Below, piece after piece: positions 44,668-56,684 of a stretch of 64,000 nucleotides of DNA; the stretch's first letter is position 1; every line of letters begins with the position of its first letter. The notes beneath the pieces were generated by a model. It was not told the origin of the DNA. It worked only from the letters and a program-made list of their open reading frames with translations, and did not search any database. The position numbers and the translations under genes are program-made. Source of the stretch: Rutidosis leptorrhynchoides (lineage: Eukaryota > Streptophyta > Magnoliopsida > Asterales > Asteraceae); NCBI RefSeq assembly GCF_046630445.1, contig NC_092341.1, forward strand, positions 1,495,501-1,559,500, in the 5' to 3' direction.

Positions 44668-45379
44668 TGTTTTAAGCTAGGGTCTCCTACATCATCGCCT
44701 ATCCCTTTCATAAACAAAGTGAATCTATCCAATTCACCACCCAATAGCAAGGTTGCTACATTATTACGAGTATAAGATCAAAACCGTTAGTTAACGTTTA
44801 GTATTTATGGAGAAATCTAGTTAGAAGAAATGGATTAAGAAAATAAAATGCAGAAATGAATTACAAAATAAATCATTTCTTTTGTTTGAAACAAGCAGGC
44901 GACCAACCGCGCGTTGCGGCGGCCACTGCTCCGAAATGTAGATAAAGATTTTTGTAATGAAAATATTTTAACGTTAATAAACGTAACATAATTTAAGGCG
45001 CAATAATTTGTTTCAACATACCAAACATCTCTTATAGTTGTAGATGAAAACGTACAATAGTTTAACTTTTTTCTTTTGATTATAAACTAACTTATTATAT
45101 ACTTGATATTGTATGGGTAAAGAAATTAGAAAATATATATTAGTTGAAAAAAAACGTTGTAAAAACAACTCATATCCTTTCATAGTTGATAAAGTTCATA
45201 TAAAGTTGCTTAATCGGTTGTGTAATTAATAATTTAAAAGAGAGCTATTTGGAAAAAAAAAAGTTTACTAAAAATGTAATATGATCATTTGTGGGTTTTA
45301 GATGCTACAATATATGGAGTAAATAAATACTCTTTAATTCAATTCAAAAAAAAATACTATTCATGAATAGTAATCAAAA
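44668..45379 (-). repeat. Probable LTR of the ancient gypsy element
   Basis: Sequence upstream (minus sense) of the PBS. The far end is not visible because the Helitron begins at 45380. A GC hairpin CCGCGCGTTGCGG at 44908 is unexplained. No gene. Confidence 0.4.
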
Positions 45380-45844
45380 TCTATAGTTAATATTAAAATT
45401 CTAACCTTATGATATATCATAAATAAGTATTTATCAAGTTTAAAAGAAATTTAAAAAACAAATTAAATTTTTTTTTTAGCCCCATGTCATTAATCTTAAT
45501 TAATTTGAGATTAACTATTTACTAAAAATACATTACATGTTTCGTTTATCCTGCTCTTTTCCCAAATAAAAAAAAAAAAAACCCTAGAAAAAAAAACACG
45601 CCACACTTTCACTCTCAACTCTCCAGCATCTTTCTTTTTCCAAATCTAAAAAAAAAGAACCCTAAATCTTTCAATTCTATGAAACAAGAATTCAAATTCA
45701 AATTCAAATTCAAATTTAGACCTCTTCTCCATTTTTTTTTCTCTACTCGCTTCTTCCATCTCCACGTGTTGTTGTGAATTTTTTTTATATAGCTCTCTGC
45801 CTTGCCTCTTTTCTCATTGTCTCCTATCCGATTGTTGATTGTTG

Positions 45845-46109
45845 CTGAAGATATTGAAGAGTAGAGTTAGGATGATAAGTACATCTGAAGATATTGCTCA
45901 GGTTTCTTTGATTCATTGCCTTGAATTAGTATTTTAATTTTATTAATACAGTTTTCAGTAAGGATATGATCATACTATGTCATTGATGTCTGTGTGTTAT
46001 GATATTAATTAGGTTGGAACAAATATCTGCAAATGGAGAACGAGATATTGGTGTGCTTATTGCTAAGGCTATGGAGAAGTTTGGCAAGGAGGGGGTTTTC
46101 ACCATATCC
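45845..46109 (+). pseudogene. CPN60: Captured fragment of mitochondrial-type chaperonin 60 gene
   Basis: Exon piece ending at 45901 encodes LKSRVRMISTSEDIAQ; an intron follows (45902-46012, GT...AG); the next exon (46013-46109) encodes VGT, a 1-base shift, then ISANGERDIGVLIAKAMEKF and GKEGVFTIS before another GT. These match the plant HSP60/CPN60 family well and the splice borders are kept, so genomic DNA rather than cDNA was captured. Only about 50 codons remain, with a shift near 46021; it cannot encode a chaperonin. Confidence 0.82.
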
Positions 46110-47185
46110 GTAACTGCAATTATTAATTGTATTATTATTTTCACCATTTTGTGATTTTGGGTTTTAATATTCAAAATCTTGATGTTTGCATGATGGTGTA
46201 GATGTCTGATTGTCGAAAGGATGATACAATTTATGCAAACAAGAGCAAAGGTAAACACTAATTTTAACCATATTTTACAAATGTTTTGTATTATCGTTGT
46301 TGATGAACATGTAGTGTTGTGAATTGTCCAATTAGACAGAAGCTTAAGATTGTATTATTGATAGTATTATATTACTTTGTTTTATATTCATCCACATTAC
46401 AAAATTGATAGTATTATTACTTTGTTTATTACAGACAAAGCCTTTGTTCGTTTTTTGAGTTCAAGCAAGTGTAAGTAAGTACTCTTAAATTATTTGGCAA
46501 ATGTGTTATTTACTGTGTTTATATATTCTCATTTGGTCAGGTTAAATGAAGGTGTGATGATGTCAAGTTGGTTTTTATTTGTTACAAAAACTTATTATTG
46601 CTAAACTTCTACTTCCTATTAGAATAGTTTAATCTTGAAATGTGTTTTTTGTTCTTTGAAGGGGAGTCATAAGCTACAGCAAAAAAGAAGAAGAAGACAA
46701 TGAGGGTGGAAAGGGGTTGTTTGATTATTTGCCAATATAAAATTTGGAAAATTGCAGTCCCACTTTTAAATTCTGATGCAGGTGGTTTTAAATCGTATTA
46801 TTATATTATGGATGTCTGATTCTTTTTATCTATCCTACTGTTACATCTCAACACATTATATGCTAATGAAATTGATTGCTTGATGATTTCTTCTATCATG
46901 CACTCTATTTTCATATGATAATCCTGAATAGTTCTAATGGTCTACAAATTCCATGGAAACACAATTGAAATTATACTAATTTAGCTCGGTTTTTGCAGGA
47001 ATGCTTTTGGTTAATCTTATACGAGCAGTTTCTAAACAACATATAAAGTGAAGAAGGACCTCTTATAAAAGGGATCTATAGTATGTTTAGAGGATTTAGA
47101 CTATGTATTTAATTGATCTTATTTTTATGTTTAATAATCATGGTCTCTCTAACAACTAATGATTCGTTTGTAATTTTGTAGTTGT

Positions 47186-47410
47186 TTGAAGATAAATGCA
47201 CATTGTGGGATAAATGCACATTGGAAGATAATAGAAACCGCCTATAAATGCAGGGTTATGGCTGGAAGTCAAGAAATCAACCTATATATGACAATCTTAG
47301 TGGAAAGGTCTAAATCCAAGTCGACCAATCAAGAATATGCAACTTTCTTTTTATCGAATGTGTCACTAGATGTGAAAAAATGGGATGATTGGAGAGTTGA
47401 GCTAGAATAG
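47186..47410 (+). other. Open stretch within Helitron, unrecognised
   Basis: A 74-codon frame (starts MKINAHCGINAHW). No family recognised. It may be part of the same captured or RPA-like gene as the zinc finger at 47888. Confidence 0.25.
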
Positions 47411-47607
47411 AAACATGGTCAAACCAAGTCGACCAGACCAAACACATTTTCATATGTCCTAAAGTATCCACACTTTGACCATAATCTGTAGCCCAGTATT
47501 ACATCTCTATTTACAAATGGCTCTTGGGTCGTTGGCTAATTGAACTATATCTAATATTTTTAATGATTTGAAGGATTTACAACTACCATTTAAGATTTAA
47601 TGAATTT

Positions 47608-47777
47608 TTTTTTTTTTTTTTTTTTTTTGAACGGCATGTTAGTTTTTCATCGCACGGTTAGTGGTTAGATCGCATCGCACGTTCCAGGAGGAAACTGCCA
47701 CCATCCAAACGGGCAGGTGGGGAAAACCCCCTGGTGAGACTCGAACCCGGGTCTCCTCGATAACCATGCAAGCATGG
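47608..47777 (-). mobile_element. tRNA-derived SINE, 170 bp, TSD TTAATGAATTT
   Basis: Exact 11-bp duplication TTAATGAATTT at 47597-47607 and 47778-47788. On the minus strand the head holds the B box GGGTTCGAGTCTC about 30 nt from the start and the tail is a 21-24 A run (T run 47605-47628 on plus). It lies inside the Helitron, so it is younger than the Helitron's gene capture. Confidence 0.92.
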
Positions 47778-47887
47778 TTAATGAATTTCTTTATCATTTG
47801 GAGTGATCAAGTTCAATTCAAAACAACACAACTATTTGCACAATTTTTACCGGTATATGGCTATCTTGGTGTTGCCTTTTGAAATTT

Positions 47888-48019
47888 AAACCATGTAGAA
47901 AATGCGGAAAGGTCTTTGAGATGAAAGGTGACAAATTTGAGAAAATGTGGTATTGTAATTGTGGGTCCAATTTTAAACACAAGATGTCTTTGAAATATCA
48001 TATAACGGTATTTAGGTGA
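47888..48019 (+). pseudogene. RPA-like zinc-finger remnant in Helitron
   Basis: Encodes [15 protein letters not shown], then [10 protein letters not shown] and LKYHITVF before a stop. The C-x2-C...C-x-C pattern followed by a K/R-Y-x-I-T-V strand resembles the C-terminal DNA-binding domain of replication protein A, a protein often carried by plant Helitrons. One cysteine spacing is off. Alternative: any other zinc ribbon. Confidence 0.38.
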
Positions 48020-48218
48020 TGTCTAAAATATCATAATTTAAAGTCATTTGCGAATAGGCATGTTGCTTATGGTATTGACGATTGTTGATTTGAATAACAA
48101 AATAGATTTAGCTACTTTTGTGATTGCACAAGACATTGATCATCTCATTGTCAACTCAAATATATCATTCAAAAGTTTTCATTTAACAAACCCGTGAATC
48201 CACGAGTCCTTCAACTAG

Positions 48219-49090
48219 TTTTAGTAATAATTACACTTATGTTTTGATACTGTCATTATTTTAATTATTTTTCACATTATTTTAATAACAATAAATAAAT
48301 AAATAATATTAATTCAAACGGCTTACAATTAACAGCTCATTAACAAGTTAACCTAATACTCCACCACAATTAATTTTGGTACTAGTAAATTTAATATTAG
48401 TTATTAATTTATTATTTATAAATACTAATCCTAATACTAATATTAACTAAATTAAAATATTACTGTATTTAACAAGGGAAAAAAAATGACCTTAATTCAT
48501 ATACCGTAAGTAGAATTGTTTAAAGTCATTTATTGCCGTGAAATCCTATCCAACGCAAATTTGGAATTGGAATGGAAATCAAAATACGACTTGGGAATTT
48601 CCTTAAAAAAAAGTATATGAAATCACTTGAGAACATGTCATTTTATGACGAGCTTCTTTATAAAAAAACAATACTTTGTCTTTTCATTATTACGAGTTTA
48701 GGTTATCTGGATCTTTTGGATCATAGAGTATAAGATTGTAGCATATATATAAGTGTATTATTATTTTTAATTAATGGTTGTTGATAGAAAAAGACCAATT
48801 CCAGGAGGTGTCAATGGACATATATTACTGTATTACATGTTGACTATAAACGGGTTTGAATCCACTTTTTTAGTCGATTGTTCCAGCTGTCTGTTTGGTA
48901 GACCTACACCCACAAAAACATACATATACATATACATATACATATGATATGATGCTCAATTGTTTACTTATTATATATGTCTCTACATCAATCAACCAAT
49001 GATACAGTAGGAATACAATTGTTGATTGTTGATCTTCCAATTAAAATTAAAATGAGTATGGATATTAATATTTAATATTAGCATTTAAAC
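48219..49090. other. AT-rich sequence, no features seen
   Basis: About 870 bp between the Helitron and the long-TIR element. Only AT-rich text; no ORF or repeat border that I can support. Confidence 0.6.
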
Positions 49091-49995
49091 AAAATTACTG
49101 AAATCGTCCATGTATTAGTGATTTTTATTGCTTTTCATCTCTCTAAATTAAAAATTGCAAAAACAATCCTTAAAGTGACTTTTTAATCTCAAAGTCATCA
49201 TTTGCGCCAACATTAGTTAATTATCCTGTTAAGTAGGTGATTTCATCACTCCCAAACTTATAAACTGTAACTCAATATTATCAATTAAAATATAGTAATA
49301 CATTGTATGTTGAAAAAAGTCATAATTTCAATTATCAGTTCCATACTTAAAAACTCTTACCTAAATATACGTTGATTCGTTGAAAGATCGTGCAAAAATA
49401 CATGAAATTACAACCACCATGGATCATGATCTCAAAATCCTTGGAACGATATTTGTATCTTAACTAAAATTAAAAACTTCACTTATTGCTTCCTACATTT
49501 GCCAACGCGTTGTACATAGACCAATCAGTTGTCATGCCTTAAACAACTTCGAAAACATTTGTTCTGATATTCCAATTGTGCACAACATAAATGACCGAAT
49601 CTCGAATTGTGCACATCATAAATGACCGAATCTCGAATAACCAAAACAACATGCCAATAACTAAAAAGACTTCCCCATATCATATAAAACCATAGACGAT
49701 TCAACAGAAGTCGTTACATCTTCAAGATACCTCGTAAGGTAACGACGATAAAAACTAAAATAAATTTGAATTTTAGTTTTTATTATATTAAATTAGGGCT
49801 TATAAGTTTGGGAGAGATGAAATCTCGTGACTTGAACATGCTTATAACTTAACAGCGTAGTTCACATGTTAGGGCACATGATGACTTTGGGATTAAATGA
49901 CCACTTTAAGCATTTTTTTTGGGCAATTTTTAATTGAATACAGTAAATGAAAAGGTATAAAAAGCCTTAACACGGGAACAATTTCAGTAATTTTG
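49091..49995. mobile_element. Long-TIR DNA transposon remnant (~0.9 kb)
   Basis: Left arm AAAATTACTGAAATCGTCC (49091) and right arm, reverse-complemented from 49994, AAAATTACTGAAATTGTTCC. The arms stay similar for about 170 bp, to CTCCCAAACTTATAA at about 49240 and 49812. Non-coding middle. Could be a Mutator-like MITE or foldback element. The right border coincides with the 4.3-kb LTR element's target site, so flanks are disturbed. Confidence 0.68.
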
Positions 49996-50360
49996 TGATC
50001 AAACATATTTTCGCCTAGGATAGAAACACGCTTGAGTGCAATAGAGGAAGGTTTTATTAGTTCAGCGGCGTTAACATCCGGTCCGGTTACCGTGATAACC
50101 CTATCCGAGAAGATGATCTCGGGAGGGTGGCTAAGGGCTGACCGCCGGCCGATGGACGGCGCTCCGATTGGCGGCGAAGGGAAAAACCCTACCAAGGGTG
50201 GTAGGTAAAAACCCTAGTGAGAATGTGTCCCCATTGGGTACCCTAATTGCTTAGACTACCCCTCTATTTATAAGAGGGAATTAGGGTTTAGGAGGAAGAC
50301 TTGACCGCGGCCCATGGACCAAGCCCAATTACTTGGCCCGATGGGCTCCGCACATCATCA
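49996..50360 (-). repeat. 3' LTR (365 bp) of the 4.3-kb element
   Basis: Minus strand TGATGATGTGCGG...TTTGATCA, with CTTATAAATAGAGGGG as TATA box at 50261-50276. Confidence 0.93.
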
Positions 50361-50377
50361 AGTCCCCCAAGTTCGGT
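50361..50377 (-). other. Polypurine tract of the 4.3-kb element
   Basis: Minus strand CCGAACTTGGGGGACT directly before the 3' LTR. Similar blocks recur inside the element at 50790-50806, 52411-52426 and 53104-53119. Confidence 0.75.
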
Positions 50378-51654
50378 GTGACATATTAATGTCATATCGA
50401 AGTTATAAATGTGCCACCGCAAATAACTCATCACATAACCCGCACCGACTATAAAGTCCAATGCATAACGAATCCACATAGTAAAGTGATGACGCGATGT
50501 AATAATTCCGCATGCCATGCAGTCATGAGGTGAGCGAGAATCCGCAGGGTGGAACCCTGCACAGTACGGCCCACACATCATAATTATGCGCGACACAGCC
50601 CCGTGCATTGCAATCATGCGTGATACGACCAAATGTGACGCATGCATGTTACCCACAACCACTCGCGATGCATCCTTGCGCTTAACGCAATGCAGCGATG
50701 TGAGCATGCTAACTTCCACTACCATCCGCAATGCACAAAGCAGCGATGTAGCAAAAACAAAACTGAAGGGATACTGATAGTATACCATCACTCCCCCCAG
50801 TTCGGTATGAAATGTGAAAACATGTCATGGCGAACTATAAATAAGACCACGTCAAAATGACATCCTGAAACAACTAGTTGATCGGAACTTGTAGTTGTAT
50901 ACAAGGCATCTCAGACTCGCGGAGTCCGATCTCATAGTCATATTGAGGCATCCCTACCACATTTGTGAAGGGTATCAAGTAACCATGCGCTTACGCAGCG
51001 TAATCATGGACATTTATGCATTTGATTGTAATTGCCTATCATCGCGAATTAAGACAATTCACACAATGTACGCATAAGTTAACTAAAACTTATGCACAAT
51101 TTCGGGCGCTGTGTAAAATAAACCAATATTTTAACAAAAAGCCCGTGTGCGAGTCCGCAAGAAAAAATTTTATACTCATAAGTTACAGCATCATTTGCTC
51201 TGTCACGTACTAGGGGTGCACTTAGTTGTGTGGTAAGACAATGCTAACTAAAAACAAACCAATGTTTTTATACTTAAGAGTTTCCCCAAGTAAACCAATA
51301 CTTAGGATAATTTAATATGCACAAGCAAACCAATGCTCGTATTTTAAGTCGACTTGGCAGCCTTCTAGTCTGCGTGGCGCTTGGCTAGGGGAAACCCAAT
51401 TCCCTTCACCTGCCGTTATATTCTAGCCTTGTAACCAAACAGACTTCTGCCGCGCGGGGGCTAGAGGACACCCCTTAAGTAGGCAGGAACCGCAAAATAG
51501 ACTATTGATAAAATATGTGCGAGAGATTTATAGGCATTTGAAAGGTATTATATTCGCGACGCGTTTAATCTTGCCATGAACAATAGAATTTTGAGGACAA
51601 CAGAATTCCACTCATTGGTTCGTAGACAATCCTAGCGGGATTGCGAGTAATGTG

Positions 51655-51800
51655 GGGTTTAAGGATCTTAGAATTTAACTCTCCGGTCCGGTTACCGTGA
51701 ATAACCCAGATCGATATGACGATATCGATGGGGTGGTTAAATGTTAAGTCCACCATCGATGACGTTCGTTGATCGATGGCCCCGTGAAGGTTGTAGGTTA
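51655..51800 (-). repeat. Diverged LTR-like segment inside the 4.3-kb element
   Basis: TCCGGTCCGGTTACCGTGA followed by ATAACCC and further alternating matches reproduce the middle of the 365-bp LTR, but diverged. Suggests an internal duplication or an older nested LTR. Confidence 0.55.
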
Positions 51801-52139
51801 CCGTCGCAAGAGACTGACCTGTTAACCTTAACCACGCATGAATGAATGATAATGATGGTGCACGTAACTCAATTATCGATTTGATATAGTATAATCTACG
51901 TGACATTGCATCCTCCGTCGAATGATTGTAATCATGTGACAAACCAGGAAAACCCGTATAGTTAATCATACGGTTAAAACCCGAGAACCAATCGTGAAAA
52001 CAATTGTAGGCAAGGAAGTAAGCGAGAAATCGTATGAAGAAGATGTGTATCGCGGTCGTAAAGAACGTAAGCTAATTCGGGTGATCAAGTCCAACTAGCT
52101 CTATTGCATCCCTTTAACGTCGTCGCATGCTAAATGACG

Positions 52140-53645
52140 TGCAGCCATGGAATTATGCAAAGCCACCATGGTTTTAAGCAACATGCGATTTTAACAAACG
52201 AAATGTAGCCATGGGCTTACGCAGAGCCGCCATGGCACAAAGCTAAGTGTGCAACACATATGCAACGTGTTGCACGTCGCATGAATAAACTGCGGCTATG
52301 GGCTTACGCGGAACTGCCATAGCGCAATGTAAAATGCGTAAAAGTGTTTTCGGCTAAGGATCGTCGCCAAAGGAAACAAATCATCCCACTCAGTTGAAGC
52401 CATATATCATGGTAGCCCCCATTTCAATACTACTAAGTATTTAGTGGCGTTGAAATCCATCATTAAGTTGACACCACCTTCAAAAGGGTGATACAGAAAC
52501 GCGCATGGAAATTCTAATAGAAAAGAACTGCGCAAAGCATTGCATAAAGAACTGCGCTCGAATGGGAGCGCAAAAGGGGCATAGAAAAGACCGCGCATTG
52601 CGTTATGCAAAAGACCCTGCATAAATAACCGCTCAAAGAACTATGCAAGGTGCGCGAAGTAAAACTGCAGCCATGGGCTTATGCAAGGCCACCATGGCGC
52701 AATGTAAGTTGATCTATGCATGTACAACATACAATAGAGTCGCGAGAAGCGCGAATGGTGCTATGCGAGATTAATGCCATAAGTGACACTCAATGTGTAA
52801 AAGTAGTATGGAAAGATACCATGTATTGTTGAAGCGTGTTGCGGAATATTTGCGTCATGACTCTATGCCTTTACCATAAAGAAGGTAATGAAGTGCGTCA
52901 GTTCCGACAAACTAGTATAGTCAATGACAACACAACGAAACATGAAACGGGAGTGACCCGGTGTTATATAGAGGCATAATGACGCTCCTCCCAAAGGGGA
53001 GATATTCCTAAGAACACATATTGTGCAACTGGCCACCAAAAATAAGTTGTACGGTCGCATATGACAACGGAACAGATCTTTCCCACTACTAACCGAGCAC
53101 AATGTTAGCCCCCATTTCAATACTACGAAAGTATTTTGTGGTGTTGAAATCCAACATTAAGTTGACACCACCTTTGGGAGCGATGAACGTGTATGGAAAA
53201 AGAATTAAAATTCTACGATTTACCATTGTAAAGTAATGGAAATGTACAAGGCATAGTGCCCAAAAGAAACTATGCAAAAACACATAAACTGCAACCATGG
53301 CCTTACGCGGAGCCACCATGGTGCAAATACGAAGTGCGCACAACACATTCAAAGTGTTTCGGAATGCACAAAAAATCATGCAACCATGGCCTTACGTGGA
53401 GCCATCATGGTGCAAAGGAAAAGTGCGCGCAACACATGCAAAGTGTTGAGCAACGCACATAAAAACTTGCGACCATGGACTTATGCGAAGCCGCCCTGGT
53501 GCAAAGGAAAAGTGCGCGCAACGTGTAAAGCGTTGCGAAATTACAAAAAATCTTACGACCATGGACTTACGCGGAGCCGCCATGGTGCAAATGTAAAGTG
53601 CGCGCAACACAACGAAAGTGTTGCGCAACGCACGAAAAAACTTGC
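52140..53645. repeat. CCATGG-hairpin repeats, last four in tandem
   Basis: At least eight units of the form ACCATGG-(C/G)CTTACGCGGAG-CC-RCCATGG. Each unit can fold on itself through ACCATGG/CCATGGT. The last four (CCATGG starts at 53295, 53384, 53473, 53559) are in tandem at 86-89 bp and include GTGCGCGCAACAC spacers. They create an open but repetitive plus-strand frame (53272-53829) that I do not regard as a gene. Confidence 0.85.
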
Positions 53646-53944
53646 AAATCATATTGTATTACATGGAGTAATATTGCAAATAGCTTTTAACATGGGATCT
53701 TTGGAAAATGCTTTAAACTCGTATGCATACGATTTGGATCACAAAACCCATGACAAGATCCCCATATTTATTTTCAGTAACCCATTATATTTTGAATCTA
53801 AAATATCATGTGATATGGTTGATCGATAACCGCGAACCATATTACATACTAACATTTGTTTTCTAGATTTTTAACATAATGAAATAAATATTAAAAACTT
53901 ACAGCCGTTTGGTTGATAGAAGGAATACAAGATATGTTGTATCT

Positions 53945-53960
53945 CTCAATGAAAGCACCA
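53945..53960 (-). other. Primer-binding site of the 4.3-kb element
   Basis: Minus strand TGGTGCTTTCATTGAG, 2 bp after the 5' LTR. The tRNA species was not determined. Confidence 0.82.
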
Positions 53961-53962
53961 CT

Positions 53963-54327
53963 TGATCAAACATATTTTCGCCTAGGATAGAAACACGCTT
54001 GAGTGCAATAGAGGAGGGTTTTATTAGTTCAGCGGCGTTAACCTCCGGTCCGGTTACCGTGATAAACCTATCAGAGATGATGATCTCGGGAGGGTGGCTA
54101 AGGACTGACCGCCGGCCGATGGACGGCGCTCCGATTGGCGGCGAAGGGAAAAACCCTATCAAGGGTGGTAGGTAAAAACCCTAGTGAGAATGTGTCCCCA
54201 TTGGGTACCCTAATTGCTTAGACTACCCCTCTATTTATAAGAGGGAATTAGGGTTTAGGAGGAAGACTTGACCGCGGCCCATGGACCAAGCCCAATTACT
54301 TGGCCCGATGGGCTCCGCACATCATCA
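53963..54327 (-). repeat. 5' LTR (365 bp) of the 4.3-kb element
   Basis: Same length as the 3' LTR, 7 substitutions, no indel. Confidence 0.93.
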
Positions 54328-54332
54328 TTTTG

Positions 54333-55459
54333 TCTAATATATTCAAAGGGACATTTATAGTGGTTAGGCCGGAATTAAATAACGTACTAATTTTGATATG
54401 TAGTAGAAAATGTGGAAAATACTATTGGTCAATTGGCTCGAAAAAGGTACATAAGTTATTCAAATTGACAAAAAAAGATGATATCACTTTTGCTGATGCA
54501 CGAAAATGATTGTCTACTTTAATTTTGTCATGAAAAAGATTATGATTTTAAAAAGTATGAAATTTAGGTTATATTGTCCAATTTACTAACGACTGCTAGT
54601 TAAATATCGTTAAGTGTTCACATTTTTTTGGTATGTGATGAGATATGTGTCTTTTTTCAGTCCCCTTCATCACTTTCATTCCTACCATCACCCCCAAATT
54701 AAAAAAACATCTTTAACCCTAAAGTTTAAAAATTATAATCAAGTTGGATTTCACTAATTAATCAAAAACAAAAAACCCATTTCTTCCCTAGGTGGTTCCA
54801 ACTGATAGGAAACGTTTGTTAAACACTCTTGAAGTTTGGATTCAAATAATGATAGGTTGATATCAAAATTCACATATTCTAGTTGTTTGACTGTTCGACG
54901 GTAATAATCAAAACCCACATATTCTGGTTGTTTGATTGTCGTATCCAACCCACTTAAACTTAAATTACCTCTTTGATTTTAATATCAAAACACGCCTATT
55001 TTAATTGTTTGATTTTTTTATTTTTCATTTTGAAAAGCAAGTAGGTTGTATTATGTATAAAATTTGTAAACATATATTTACATGTATTATTGTGCTTCTA
55101 CATCATATAGCAACACGCAAAATACAACGATTGATATCTACGTGAAGGCCATCGATGTGCAATCAAGGTATTAGCCAATTCCCATTCTATTCGATGTTGT
55201 CAAGTAAAAATTTGGATTAATTGTTTGATGGTAGATCTCTAAAAGCATAACAACCGTCGTTGGACTAAGCAACGTGAGGCTCCTCCATGAAATATGTCTG
55301 AGGTATCGGTGAGAACGCATCCGGTTCATGTGAGAATGCAGCTAGTGAAAATCGTGAAAATCGAGGTTATCTCGTTTTTATTTTTTAACTTTCCAGATAT
55401 CTGGGCTCGAGCAGATTGTTGGAGTTTTTCGATAAATATGTGTGACACCGCTAATTTTA
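54333..55459. other. No features seen
   Basis: About 1.1 kb of AT-rich sequence. Short open frames show no recognisable family. Confidence 0.6.
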
Positions 55460-55461
55460 TA

Positions 55462-55667
55462 CTCCCTCCGTCCCATATTTATTGTCACCAGACAAAAAAC
55501 ACACAGTTTTAGGAAATTCCACTAACTTCATTTCTCCACCAATGAAATATCTTCTCTCTCAGGATCCACCAATAAAATATCTTCTTTCCTTTCTATTTAT
55601 GGAAGTGGACAATTAATTTGGGACATTTCAAAATGGAATAATGGACAATAATATAGGGACGGAGGGA

Positions 55668-55668
<1 letters not shown>
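55462..55668. mobile_element. Stowaway (Tc1/mariner-type) MITE, 207 bp
   Basis: TIRs CTCCCTCCGTCCC and GGGACGGAGGGAG, flanked by TA on both sides (55460-55461 and 55669-55670). A truncated relative lies at 61757-61922. Confidence 0.95.

Positions 55669-55704
<36 letters not shown>
55669..55704. repeat. (TA)n microsatellite
   Basis: Short TA tract between the MITE and the LTR fragment. Confidence 0.9.
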
Positions 55705-55709
<5 letters not shown>

Positions 55710-55934
55710 TCGTGGCAGGCGGAAGTATTTATTTACTAATTACAATATACACTTTACCAGTGTCATGTGACAACATGCAAAATACATATTTTTAAACGGA
55801 AGAGACGTAAATGTATGATGTTTACAAAAGAACACATTTTAACTAAGTAAAATCACATCAGAGTTGACTCATGTCAAACATAACATAACCATGCCCGTCT
55901 TCTCCCAAAAGCACTATCTACAAAAGCTAACAAC

Positions 55935-56483
55935 CTGCAGGGAGGAGATGGATGAGAATTAGCACGAAGCTAAGTGAGTATGACTAACTACAGGCAATAG
56001 TATACAGGAACCGTCATACTAATCATGTCACAAAACTAACACACAAACATCACCCAAGTGCCATCTACAGAGACTCTGGCGACTCGGCCAAACCATTAAC
56101 CACCAGCTGATCGGACTGGGCTTACCAGAAGTTCCTCCACCACCGTATTTATATATATAATCCACACGCGGCGGACGCGTCATTCACATATATATACACC
56201 ACGATTGTCTAGGCTATCACATGAGGAACCCAACCCGCAGGTTGATCTCTCCTACCGAGGCTACCACACAATGGGAACGCACTGAGCTCCAGCAGACAAG
56301 CATCAACTAACATGCAGTCATCACAACGTACTAACTAACAGTAGTAGCAAGTATATCTAACAAGCATGACAATCGTAATATAACATGCTACTCTATACTA
56401 TATACTCCAGTTAGTCTCACTCACCAATTACCAGCAACCAGCTCAGATAATCTACTACTGAGCGGCTTCTTTATCCTTATCAC
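55935..56483 (-). other. Predicted leader intron within LTR (549 bp)
   Basis: Minus strand TGTTCAG|GTGATAAGG donor-like and TCTCCTCCCTGCAG|GTTG acceptor-like, the latter after ACTCACTTAGCTTCGTGC. Confidence 0.42.
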
Positions 56484-56684
56484 CTGAACATAAGGAAAAT
56501 CAAGTTAGTTACTGTCTGTTAACACCAAATAACACAATACAGAAATTTTTGTATCAAAAAGCGTCCGCTAAAAATTTTTTCTTAACACTTGTGCATTTTC
56601 AAAATTTACATCCTGAACATCAAAATGCAAACGGGCAGCATAACGGCTAAAAATCAACACTTAGTAAAATATTTCACTGCCAAA

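Larger units (their letters stand above)
45380..48218 (+). mobile_element. Non-autonomous Helitron, 2.8 kb, with captured gene pieces
   Basis: Begins TCTATAGTTAATATTAAAA after an A and ends CTAG before a T, with a 3' hairpin ACCCGTGAATCCACGAGT about 11 bp before the CTAG. The 5' end resembles that of the second Helitron (61051). No target duplication, as expected. It contains a captured chaperonin-60 fragment with a leader-like pyrimidine-rich region (45560-45840), a nested SINE and an RPA-like zinc finger. No Rep/helicase seen. Confidence 0.82.
49996..54327 (-). mobile_element. Non-coding LTR element, 4.3 kb, TSD TTTTG
   Basis: TTTTG at 49991-49995 and 54328-54332 flanks two 365-bp LTRs with 7 differences (1.9%). 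On the minus strand the PBS follows the right LTR and a PPT precedes the left one. The 3.6-kb inside has no gag or pol; it consists of dispersed and tandem hairpin units and of several PPT-like blocks. It must rely on another element for mobility. Size and short LTRs lie between TRIM and LARD types. Confidence 0.9.

Noticed and set aside
44905..44925. GC hairpin CCGCGCGTTGCGG as a Helitron 3' end
   Set aside because: No CTAG within the expected distance and no matching 5' end.
53272..53829. 185-codon plus-strand frame in the 4.3-kb element
   Set aside because: Crosses the 86-89 bp tandem repeats whose length is not a multiple of three throughout, on the antisense strand; no recognisable domain.
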